Assembly (NCBI GenBank): GCA_023159155.1
Contig: JAJNNX010000011.1
Coordinates: 868,001-932,000 of the forward strand
Source of the DNA: Ustulina deusta
Taxonomy: Eukaryota > Ascomycota > Sordariomycetes > Xylariales > Xylariaceae
Direction of reading: 5' to 3'
Length of the DNA stretch: 64,000 nt
Shown: positions 46,522 through 56,311 of the stretch, one piece after another
Numbering within the stretch: the first letter of the stretch is position 1
How the letters are laid out: the number at the start of each line of letters is the position of its first letter
The notes under the pieces: generated by a model
The model's input: only the letters and a program-made list of their open reading frames with translations
Told to the model about the DNA's origin: nothing
Database searches by the model: none
Made by a program: the position numbers and the translations under genes

Positions 46522-47700
46522 CTACCGTGGATTTCGACTTACAACAGCTGCGCTAGCAAATACCCTCATCTCCTTCTCGTACGCGGCTGTCACCCCGTCA
46601 CTATAGCCGCCTGCTTCGGCTAGCAGTCTGCCCAACAGCGCAGATTCTCGGACAGCAGTATTCGCTCCTATGCCTCCTGCTGGCGTCATAGACGCTACTG
46701 CATCACCTATCACCGTCACTCGAGGGTTGTTTGGCCATTCCGGTACTCCCGTTGGAGTTGAACAGGTAATCTTCCAGAATGCAGCCTCGCTCTCCACCAT
46801 CTGGTCGAATAGAGGTTTCAAACGCGGGTGCCACTCCTTGGTAAGTGACTTGGCAAAATTGGCTGCTGTGGTGCCGGTAATCGTGTAGTCGTCGTTGGGT
46901 GGGCGGATGACGCCTGGCTGTGCACCGAGGGTCCATCCAAACTCAATATTCGGGTCATCCATATCTCCCGGCCTTACATTTGTGATGATGAAGACCCTTC
47001 CGCCGGGTCTAGAATCGTCGGCCGCTCGCCATACACCTTCCCCGAGGCCCTTAAACGCCGTGGTGGGTGCCTGGCCATGGATACCTCTTGCGCCAGTATC
47101 GTAAACTTTCAACTTCCCCTCAGATACTTGCTCGGCCACCCTTGAATAAAGCCCCTCACCGCCAATCAGCATCTCCCCTTCTATCGACTTAGAGCCGTCG
47201 GCAAAAATGGCGCGGACCCCAGAAGCGGTAGACTCGTATCCCGTAACTTGATGACCCCAGTCAATGAAAGGTTCGCAGCCCGCTATGAACTGTCTGCGCA
47301 TCTCCCCCCTTGAAATTCCGACTACTTTCCCGCCTCGAGATGACAGTGTCTCGACGACCTTCTGTGCAGCTGCTTCGGGAGCTTTAGCGCTCTTGGGGGC
47401 GGAAAACGAATTATCGATCGGTTCACCCGTTATTGCATTAATTGAAGAGAATCCAACTCCGCCCGTCTTTCCGCACGCGTCCCAGAACTTCTCGAAACCA
47501 TCGGGGCCAAGAACTGACTCTATGGCATCTAAACCTTCGGAGGAAAGACGCAACCGGTAACCTTGGGCGCGGAATATGATTGAAGCGTCCCTCTCAAATA
47601 TGCGAAAAGGGATTGAAGCGCGGAGAAGCGCTTGGGCGAGTAAGAGAGAGGCAATTCCAGCGCCGGAGATAAGGATCGGTTTACGAGCAACCGCCGCCAT
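46522..47700 (-). CDS. FAD-dependent monooxygenase, salicylate-hydroxylase-like
   Basis: Read as one exon of 392 residues from the ATG at 47700 (MAAVARKPILISGAGIASLL). The N-terminus has the Rossmann motif GAGIAS followed by RIFERD, the acidic residue that holds the FAD ribose. The GD motif is at VTVIGDAVASMTPAGGIGAN, followed by TAVRESALLGRLL. The central DG motif is weak: the expected D-G appears as GGEGLYSRV. It belongs to the group A flavin hydroxylases often found in fungal aromatic degradation and secondary metabolism. A good donor site (gtaagt) at 46542-46537, just before the apparent stop, suggests one more exon downstream and a different C-terminus from the one given. Confidence 0.85.
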   Translation of the reverse strand: MAAVARKPILISGAGIASLLLAQALLRASIPFRIFERDASIIFRAQGYRLRLSSEGLDAIESVLGPDGFEKFWDACGKTGGVGFSSINAITGEPIDNSFSAPKSAKAPEAAAQKVVETLSSRGGKVVGISRGEMRRQFIAGCEPFIDWGHQVTGYESTASGVRAIFADGSKSIEGEMLIGGEGLYSRVAEQVSEGKLKVYDTGARGIHGQAPTTAFKGLGEGVWRAADDSRPGGRVFIITNVRPGDMDDPNIEFGWTLGAQPGVIRPPNDDYTITGTTAANFAKSLTKEWHPRLKPLFDQMVESEAAFWKITCSTPTGVPEWPNNPRVTVIGDAVASMTPAGGIGANTAVRESALLGRLLAEAGGYSDGVTAAYEKEMRVFASAAVVSRNPR

Positions 47701-48636
47701 GTTGCTGTTTCGCGTACGAATTAATATAGGCCGTGAGGAATGAAGAGCAGAGGATACGTATAGACAGATGCTGCTATGTGAAGGAATTGGAAATGAGACG
47801 AGGGTCGCTTTTATTCCTCTTATCACTCTTCATGCTTTTCAGAAATGAGGTTTGATGTTGTACGGCGATTATAAAACGCCATGCGAAGATCACAAAAGCG
47901 GGGTGGTTTGCGTGCTACAGAGATTTGAAATCAATTGAAGGAAATGACTAAACTAGACGCTCATTCGCGCGCCGAATTCTGATGGACAGGCGAATAATCG
48001 TACTAAAATAGCTGATTAAGCTGAATAATCATTCGGCCGAATCGCGTAGAAAGGTACTTTCGCTTGATATCTAATAATCGCGAAGCGATTCAAACCTCCT
48101 ACACGCAGTTAAAAGTAATACCTCAGATAGCTTTCTTCCAACCTCAACGTGCTGAAGTCTATATCTTACTGGCTATTTTTCTACAGGATGTTGCAGTTGG
48201 CCCAGACTTTTTCGGCAAAACTTATATAATTGTGCCGCGATCACTGCTTGAGGTGTAAGGAGACAGCAAAGTGAAAAAGTAAATGAGAATGATCAATGCG
48301 GTTTACTCGGTGCTTAATTTTAGGATATAAGTGCCCGGTTAGATTACGCCGAAACAGCAGCCGAAGTCTGAAGAGCAACCACAGATAAGACGAAACGAGC
48401 AAAGAAAGAAAATAGTCTATTCATTAAGTCAATCTAACCCCGCACCCAAACGAGAAGCCCCCTTGAAAGAATTCTGGTCTCCTTTTTTTTTCCAGAAGAG
48501 AAAAGGAGAGAAGATATTGATGTGCCTAACCTGAAACACTAGACGTACTCTGCGGTAACAGAATCATATCTCTGGCCTGCATTATAGTCATTAGTGCCAT
48601 GTACAGTACAGAGTACGAATGTATTAACAAAGACCT
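47701..48636. other. Intergenic region, nothing recognised
   Basis: Promoter side of the FAD monooxygenase and 3' side of the Hsp70-like gene. GC-rich palindromic words occur near 47965-48050 (attcgcgcgccgaattc, ttcggccgaatcgcg). A 64-codon plus frame at 48064 has no family match. Confidence 0.45.
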
Positions 48637-51038
48637 TTATGAATGAGAGTATACTGCGTCGTTGCAGAATGATCTAACGTTGTCAGTAAAAGTCAAGGGC
48701 ACAATAGGTTTACACTGCTTACAGACAGCCTCGATATCAAACTCAACGTAGTAGTGCATTCTACCATCTGCACCGAGTCTTTTGGTTAGTTGCTCATCTG
48801 GTATCGAGCTCTGATAAAGTCAGCGTTCGAAAATCTGCCAAGGTGAGACATTGTCAAGTCTATATAAAGCATGTCGCCATCGGTCATCTGGAATGGATAA
48901 AGGACAAGTAACCGAGAGTGGAAGGGTTTGATACTCACCAAGTCGGCACTCAAGCGGCACAATAGCTTAACATTGCTAGACCGCCCAATAGGGGCCGTCG
49001 GCGATGTCTCATCAGCATATATGCTTAATGAATACGATCGCGGCCGCTTAGTTCCAACCGGCGAGGTGTAGCGGTAGGATTTTCGAAATGGAAAGTCTTC
49101 GGAAACGGCATCACCTGTTTTGATGAACCAAATCATGGCCCGAACATACCAGAGCCCAGAAAAAGCGCTCCAAAATCCTATATTAGGTCAGTCATCCCCA
49201 TCTTTAGCGTGGTCTGTGCGAGTCACGAATGCACGGAAAGGGTTGAAGATATGATTTTTCACACGAAAATGAGCATTTGTACTCTGGAAGCTGCCAAAAA
49301 GGGTGAAGATCACTCACTCTTGGAGGCCAACGATGCGTGTTCAAGGCTATTATACGGAACCCCAAGCTCAAACCCGTAGTGTTTCCGAGCTGTTCTGGAC
49401 TTCACCGTTGGGATGCTGTAGTCTTCTGGCATGACCTGGGATATGCCTTTCATGACTGCGCCTCGAGCCACCGCGAGCCATGCGTTCGGTGGTTGTAGTA
49501 TTTTCACCGGTGCTTGAATGGATGTGTCGTCACTGATTGCGCGTTCAATTCGTTCTCGAAGATATGTGGACATGCCGAATCCGCCGACAAGAGCAATGGA
49601 TCGAACTGGTCTATTGCACATTTTAATTTGCTCTCTAACCAGCTGAATGATCCTCAGGATATGCCGCTCGAAGAACATATGTATGTCGGCAGATGTTAGT
49701 AAAAAAAGGTTGGCTCTGATAATGCCAGCATCCGTGTTGCGGGCTAATCCTGCTACAGGGATGTTGTGAACCTGGTTCTCCGCCAAGCTGGCGAGAGAAA
49801 AGACCCTTTTCACCTATGAGAGTGTTAGCGTTTTAGGTTTCAGTAATTTCGTATCTCACTCTGACCTCATTTTCGAATCTATCTTGGGCTGAAACCAAGG
49901 CTTGTGTGCTCCAGGTGGGTTCATTTTGGAGTCTAGCAGTCAAAAACTCTTCAAACCGTAGGTTGATTAAGGACGAGCCACAAAAGTCCCCAGTTCCCGC
50001 AGTAGCCTCGTGGACCTCTAGTATTGGTAAGAGGGAGGTAACAGTGTACGTGATCAAATCTACCGTACCGCCCCCGGCGTCTATCACGACAAATGTATCA
50101 TCGTCTTCAAGAGCGCTCTTGTCAATATCTCGAAGAGCAGAAATAGCTGCTGCTTCGGGCTCCGAAAGTAAGGTAACAGTGACTGATTTGTCTAGGTTTG
50201 GAATGTTTCTGAATGCCTGTACTGTCCTTTGTTTTGACAAGTCGCTCCAAATGGCAGGAACAGTCAAGACGACGTGAACATTCTTGAGTTTATTGCAAGA
50301 GAACTCCTCACAAATGAATTCGACGACGTGCCCCCACAGACCAGTCATATAATCTATTCTGGAGTGAGCAGTTGCTGTTTACGACAAATAAGACCAAGCG
50401 TTTGCAGAACTTGCAAGAGTGACATGGATATAAAATCCCTTATTCGGCAAGTTATACTCCTTAGATGCCTGCAGTAAAACGGGGCAGAAGAGACTCCTGA
50501 GTACTAACCTGTGATGATTTTATCAACATTGGCAGGTAGCTGAACCTCGCCGATAGCATCCGTAGCTTTTTGAAGCATTTCCGGCTCAAGAGCACTTAGA
50601 TGCATATTAGAAAGTTGAATAGACTACTATGGTATAGGACGTATTACAGTTTGAACAATCTGCAGGCCTCATGAGAAGCATCTCGCGGAATTTGAGCTCC
50701 CCATTCGAATTCGCCATTTGCAAGATACCGAACCTTGGTTGGGACTACGGTCGAACCCAAACGGCTATTGTCGGTGCGGCTTTTCGGCCAGTCACCAACA
50801 GTGGTTAGGTCATCGGGTAGACTACTTCTGGCAAAGACAACCTTCGAATATGTGGTACCAAAGCTGCAAATTATACGCCGTAAGCATTATATATACGTAA
50901 ATGAAGAGATATATTCGTTAGGAAATGATTTAAGAAGGAACAACATTAAGATAAAATAGCTTCATACTCAAGACCTATGATAACTGATTCTGCGCGAGGC
51001 AAATCTCCCAGCATAGCTTCTGCGTCCACGTCAGCCAT
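48637..51038 (-). CDS. Hsp70-like ATPase (fungal divergent Hsp70 family)
   Basis: Seven exons on the minus strand: 51038-50968, 50863-50648, 50594-50509, 50353-49866, 49813-49318, 49177-48939, 48810-48637; frame is kept at all joints (589 residues). Actin-fold ATPase motifs: DFGTTYSKVVFA (phosphate 1, split by intron 1), TVPAIWSDLSKQRTV (connect 1), VIDAGGGTVDLITYTV (phosphate 2), SIALVGGFGMSTYLRERI (adenosine). The segment WPKSRTDNSRLGSTVVPTKV is typical of the fungal branch. No standard beta-sandwich substrate domain or EEVD end; the C-terminus instead has CRLSADL, SSIPDEQLTKRL, HYYVEFDIEA. Such proteins are numerous in Pezizomycotina and mostly uncharacterised. The last exon's end is the least certain part. 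Confidence 0.9.
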
Positions 51039-51666
51039 AGCGAATGTCTATAAGGCGATCCGAGAAATTGAGTAAACAAGGATGGTCGTCGAAAATGATC
51101 CAAAATCAAAGTCGTGGATGTGTTGAATAATTAATAACCATCAGAGCTCCGGTACCATCAGCGTGCCTTTATATACAAGATAACCTCCCTATACCGACTG
51201 GGGGCGAACTTACTGGGTCCTAGTGGAATAATGTTTAAGACAGCAACCTTTATCCTTTCGACTGGTAGGCTTTCAACGAGCGAAACGTAAGGAGACATCC
51301 AAGTAATAACTCAAGACACGCGTTTCGCGATTTCTAGACAAAGACCAATATCCTTCTCACGGTGGCTAGCACTGCATCTGAGAACACGGATAGATGCCCA
51401 AGACAACTTTGCGCATGGAAGTAAGTCTTAAAGGCTGAGAGCTATATCATGCTATCTTATTCTATGCGTAGGTTTTAGTTACGATATCATTCCATCAGAA
51501 CTTCCTCTATCTTCATGTTCTTTTCCCATTACAAGGGTATATAAATGCGCCCATCACAGAAAGCTAGATCTCTTTTACACCTATAACAGAACTAGTAAAA
51601 ATCATCACATTGACATAACTCAGACACAAACAATCAAGAACGCTTCAGTTACTCTCTTTGCCAACC
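51039..51666. promoter_or_regulatory. Divergent promoter region with two TATA boxes
   Basis: About 630 bases separate the start codons of the Hsp70-like gene (minus) and the coiled-coil protein gene (plus). Each side has a TATA element: tatataaag on the minus strand at 51167-51175 (~130 bases from its ATG) and tatataaa on the plus strand at 51537-51544 (~120 bases from its ATG). I found no clear heat-shock element. Shared regulation is possible but not shown. Confidence 0.5.
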
Positions 51667-53017
51667 ATGAGAAAATTACTCAAGTGTGTTTTACGTCGGG
51701 TAAAGCGGGCCAAATGTGCCAAACGAACAGGTCCTGAATCTCCGGGCTCTGTTAAAAAAGGAAAACAAAACGTGCAGATGAACGGCAATGGCCAACTTCC
51801 AGCTTCTAACGAGAGACAGGTTGCGAACTGTAAAGCAACTTATGATGAGTTACTTGAGGAGCATAAACAGCTGAAGATCGAGCACGAACAGTTACAAAGC
51901 AAGATATCAACACCAACAAGCAGTAAACTGATTATACGACCCTACCGAACCGGCTTCACGCGCAGTGACGCTCGCAAAGTATGTATCACTATCTTCCCTT
52001 GACAGGTTCAGCTTAAATTGACTTGCCAGGGCTTCGAAGACCTTATGCGAAACATTGTTATTTGGGTGGAGAAGCACACAGACAAATTCATGGATGATGG
52101 AGAATTTCCAGAGCAGTGGTTGGATTCCCTCAAGCATTTCCCGCAAGTGGCCACCCGATTCCGGCAACTTCTTGATTTCAACCCAGACCTCTCAGCGGCT
52201 GTGGGGTATCCCGATTCCGACCAAGACATCGTGTCCGCCTGTATCATGCGGTGGGTTTGGCAAAGAGTATTCGGAGATGCATCGTGCAGTATTTCTTCGG
52301 ACAAAACAGAACTGCTAAAGAACATAGAGCAAACTATGTCAGAATGCACTACTCCAAGGCTAGGTGAGTTGGCACCAGCCACTATTACCAAGTACTTCTT
52401 AGCTAATTATCCATGTCCTAGACATAACTGCTATACACACTTGGCATGCACAAGCCCATCACGCACTTTTCTCCACCCCTGAATATGCCAAAGCTCGCCA
52501 AGCAAGCATCGACGCGTTGACGGAAGAACTGGCGCAGATCTTGACATTCCTCTCCAGTCCTTCCAAGAGCGACGAGTTTATTGGCTCGATATCTGCAAAA
52601 ATCATCCAACCAAGCATGGATCTTTATGAAAATTTCCGAAGAAGCCAAGAGAAGTACTATATCGAGACATCCCAGTGGGTTAAGCCAGGCGCGTTGATGA
52701 GCCACGACCTCCCAGATGGGCGACTCCAGGGGCTTCTAAACGATCTTCACTGCGTGAATACTGCGAAATACAAGGCCATATTTCTAGTGGATCAACTCAA
52801 CCCAAGACCAACTACCGAGGAGCTTCAAAAGCAACTGCACTTCATCTGCTCTATTTGCCCTGCCCTGAAGGTGAGAGAATTCCAAAGAAGTGGTGGTCGA
52901 GAAATAGAAACTGTATGCAAGGAAAGTGTTTTGGTAGCATGGGACCCCGAGCGTCTTCAGGGAGATCCTCGAACCTTGAAAGAAAAGACGTGGCTTTCCA
53001 GAGTTTGCTCGCTCTAG
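51667..53017 (+). CDS. Hypothetical coiled-coil protein, divergent from Hsp70-like gene
   Basis: Three exons: 51667-51978, 52030-52363, 52422-53017 (413 residues). The ATG at 51667 gives a very basic N-terminus (MRKLLKCVLRRVKRAKCAKR), then a low-complexity stretch and a coiled coil (YDELLEEHKQLKIEHEQLQS). The remainder is helical, with GFEDLMRNIVIWVEKHTDKF, DFNPDLSAAVGYPDSDQD, ITAIHTWHAQAHHALFS and an end rich in Lys and Glu. Similar undescribed proteins occur across ascomycetes, but I know no function for them. Intron 1 is read as 51 bases; an acceptor 24 bases earlier would leave a 27-base intron, too short to splice. No signal peptide; the basic start could be a nuclear or mitochondrial targeting segment. 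Confidence 0.75.
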
Positions 53018-53523
53018 AGGAAGTTGGAATCGGGTACTAGTTCACCATATGGTATGGGAAAGGGTTTGAAATAGATGAGATACTCAATAGAATGTTCGCC
53101 TTGACTTAATTTCAGATCCTTCCTACGTGAACCTTCCGTCAGTAGTATTAGGATGGTTCAAAGTATTCAATATGAAGGTAAGTAGAAGCCGCAGAAGAAT
53201 CATGCCGAAAGTTACGGAGAGTTCCAGAACCAGAAAAGGCAAGCATGTAACTTCCTACGACCAAGAGAGATGGATACTTCCTTTCTAGTCTCAAAATAAT
53301 CATTTGGCGTGGAAATTTCTTCGAAGGGCTGGTCATTTCTGCCCACCCATTAGTGAGAAATGCATGCGGGCTAGGCAGATCTGAGAAGCACTTGTATAAT
53401 ACGCAGCTATTCCACTGTTTGGCGTCCGTGAAGAATGAGATACACTAAGCGAGGGCAAATATTACGATATACGCTTTATCATACTCATTTTACAGAAACG
53501 ATATCACCACGCAAACCTCTATA
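53018..53523. other. Intergenic region, nothing recognised
   Basis: About 500 bases between two genes on the same strand; should contain the end of the coiled-coil gene transcript and the promoter of the E3 ligase gene. No element identified. Confidence 0.5.
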
Positions 53524-54624
53524 ATGTCCCATTCAGATTGGGCAGAGTGCACGTCTTGCTTTGAAGTCAAGCCATCACGGGAATTTCCCGGCGGCAAGTT
53601 ATCCCCTCACTGTAGCCATTCTCCAACAGTATGCCTGGCGTGCGTTGCGATATTCCTCGAGACACAATCCCTGAACGGGCTCATGGATCGACTGACTTGT
53701 CCTGAATGCTCCGAACTTTTACCTTACGACCGAATTCAAGATCTTGCCAGCGCCGACACGTTCGTGAGGTAAAAACAAAAACGACCCTTTCCCTGCGAGG
53801 GCTGGGCATACTAATGCAATAATATTTCAATACAGATACGAAAAGTACTCCATCGACCAGCTAATTACTAAGCTCGACCGCTTCGTCTGGTGTCCTCTAG
53901 GGTGCGGGACGGGAATGGTCCAGAGCATCGGCGCACAGCACGGGATCACACTCTGCCTTACATGCAATCGCCAGTTCTGCGCCCGCCATCAAGTGCCGTG
54001 GCATGTCGACTACAGCTGCGCCGAATACGACGAATTCCTCACCAACCCGCATTTTCTGAGCCGGGCTCAAAGAAGCGCCGCCGCCGAAGACGCGTACGCA
54101 TTACAAGATGAGCGCCTGAACCAACTGATTAAAGACGCCGAGACCCGCTTTGCTCGGAGCCTCATGAGCGAAAAGCAGGCGGCCAAGGCAAGACGGCAGG
54201 CGGAAATCGAGAGGAAAGCCCGCGAACGCCGGCGCAAAAAGCAGGAGGCGCGACGGCAACGAAAGAAGGAAGAAGCCAGGAGGCTTCTGGAACGCAAGAC
54301 GCGCGAAGAAAGACTGACGAAGGGGCGTTTCCATAGCTTGACGAGGCCGTGCCCGCGTTGCCGTGTTCCAATCGAAAAAAGAAGTGGATGGTAAGTAATA
54401 TGATCAAGTGCTTTTTATCGCAGACCTGTATTAACTAACTTGTTTTGGAGTGACCATATGCATTGTAAGTCACATTTACGTGAAATTTACTCTCCGCGCG
54501 CGGATTCTCGCGCGATTTCCTCGTCGTGCAATTCATCGTGACTAATTTGGCATCGCTTCGTGATTCCCTAGGCACGCAATGTGGATGGCGCTATAACTGG
54601 TCTCAGGCTTCATGGAACAAATAA
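53524..54624 (+). CDS. RBR-type E3 ubiquitin ligase (RING-IBR-RING2)
   Basis: Four exons: 53524-53768, 53836-54390, 54451-54464 (only 14 bases), 54572-54624; frame is kept (288 residues). RING1: CTSC, then HCSHSPTVCLACV and CPEC. IBR: WCPLGCGTGM, CLTCNRQFCARHQVPWH, SCAEY. A long Arg/Lys/Glu helix (KARERRRKKQEARRQRKKEE) follows. RING2 is CPRCRVPIEKRSGCDHMHC then TQCGWRYNW; the Cys of G-C-x-H-M aligns with the catalytic cysteine of parkin, which takes ubiquitin from the E2 before passing it to substrate. The micro-exon codes D-H-M-H right at this site. RING2 ends without the usual final C-x-W-C pair. Substrate unknown; it follows the coiled-coil gene in the same direction. Confidence 0.88.
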
Positions 54625-56311
54625 GTGTATCAGTACTCAAGTTAACCACAAACTATTAAAGTGGGGGCAACTGTAAATATTTCGTTCACGATTGGTCTCA
54701 ATATAGCAGCGCCCCTAATTATACTAGGAGATATTAGGCCGAACCTACACTTCCTGGTATAGTAATCACTTTGATCTCTTGGGGAATCTGTTGATCAAGA
54801 GTATGAAAATAAGGAAATCAATTTTTATTGCCGTGTCTCCTCTCGTGTGGTGTCATGTTCACTGTCATGAAGAACAACGCTCATGGCGTTTATATCCACC
54901 TACTAGCAAAGCCACCAAGTGGCTCTAGTACGTACCTTACTCATCCCTGTGACCCACTCACACCACTTCACTATCTAAATGTTATCATATATGCCAATGC
55001 TTCTGTGCCTGCGAGAACCGGGATAGTAATCTGCCAATAAAGGATGTAGCAAAGATCCAAGCTCTGGATACAAATATTGAGTGGTTGATGTAGAAGCCTC
55101 CAGGATTGAAAAGTTTTGGGGGTTGAAAATGCACTTCCCTATATTACTGTCAGCCACTCTTACTTACCCCATGGATTCTGGACAAGATCATTAATATACC
55201 TCGATGTCGCAAGCTCTGTGGAGATAGTGTCAGGATCTCAATACGTGTGGTGGTGAAAGACACTTGTTGTTGCTGCGCAAAGGTCTCCAAAACACCTTAG
55301 AGACTAATCTCAATTATATGCACGATTTTCTTTGTTGTGATAGTGGTTCGTGACAATATGTTGGCGCCTGATAATACACTCTACCCACCTAAGTAGGGTG
55401 CGACAATGAGTTTCAAATTAACATTGGTATACCAAAGGGTAAGTCAATTGATCCTCGGTCAATCCTATAACAGACCTAATTTTGTATTAGAGCTGAAGAA
55501 CTGAGTCTGAACAGACCACCACCCGAAACCTAAAGAGAGCTGGTCCAATTGACACGATACTGTGGTCTACTTTTCTCTCTCGCCTTTGCTATTCTCGGTT
55601 CAATCCTGACTTGGTATTATCTAGCGCCTTGTTGCGTTAATAAAATGCAGTCCATTATTACCCTTATGCGATCACATATTCAGCCATGTTACCACGAAGC
55701 AATCGTCTCAACCTGGCTGCCAAACGAGGCATTGGTCCCCGCTCGTGGACCCGCAGAGAAGTTCGTAAGCGGAAATGCCGGCCCGTGAACCGATCGATGC
55801 GTTCTGGATGTCACCGACGAGGGCCCGTGCCGGATCCGGATCCGGAAGAGCACACCGCGCCGAGCCAACAGACACCGAGAAGAGGGGCACCGGTTGTCTT
55901 ATCGCGCCATCTCAAGGACTTGGTTAGGTTGAGTAAACTAATAGACCGAGACGAGATGGCGCTGTTTTCATATCCCTAGATCATGGCTGCAAAAAAATAC
56001 CGTGGTTAACGACTACTGACGAGTTGAGCTTGAGTTTTTAAGATTCCGCTATGGCGTGTATAGATCTCGTGTCTGATGGCTTTATTTCAATGTGAACCTT
56101 GCCTTACTATAGTACAGACCATGCTGTCTAGTACACCTAGGTTTGTACTCTACAATGCACTCTATTCTTCCTATTGCTTGATATAATGATGCCTTAGAAT
56201 ATTCAAAGGCAAGGACGGAATTTCTTTATAGGGCCCTTCTATTCGCCACCTCAAGCATACCCTCAAACCTGCTCGGATATGGATCTACTGGGTGAGCCTA
56301 CAAGCATGACT
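54625..56311. other. Intergenic region; one weak small frame
   Basis: A 97-codon plus frame with an ATG at 55686-55979 encodes a very basic peptide (RREVRKRKCRPVNRS) with no known relative; I do not call it a gene. The rest shows no structure I can name. The right end is the 3' side of eIF2B epsilon. Confidence 0.45.

Noticed and set aside
48786..48940. Open frame continuing the Hsp70-like exon 6 to a stop at 48786
   Set aside because: Splicing from the gtgagt after A-D-L to the cag at 48811 gives the family-like S-S-I-P-D-E-Q-L segment, which the read-through version lacks.
51979..52005. A 27-base intron in the coiled-coil protein gene
   Set aside because: It is too short for the spliceosome; the next acceptor gives a 51-base intron that also keeps frame.
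55549..55979. Two overlapping small frames, one hydrophobic and one very basic
   Set aside because: The first lacks an ATG and the second has no known relative; they overlap in different frames, so neither is supported.
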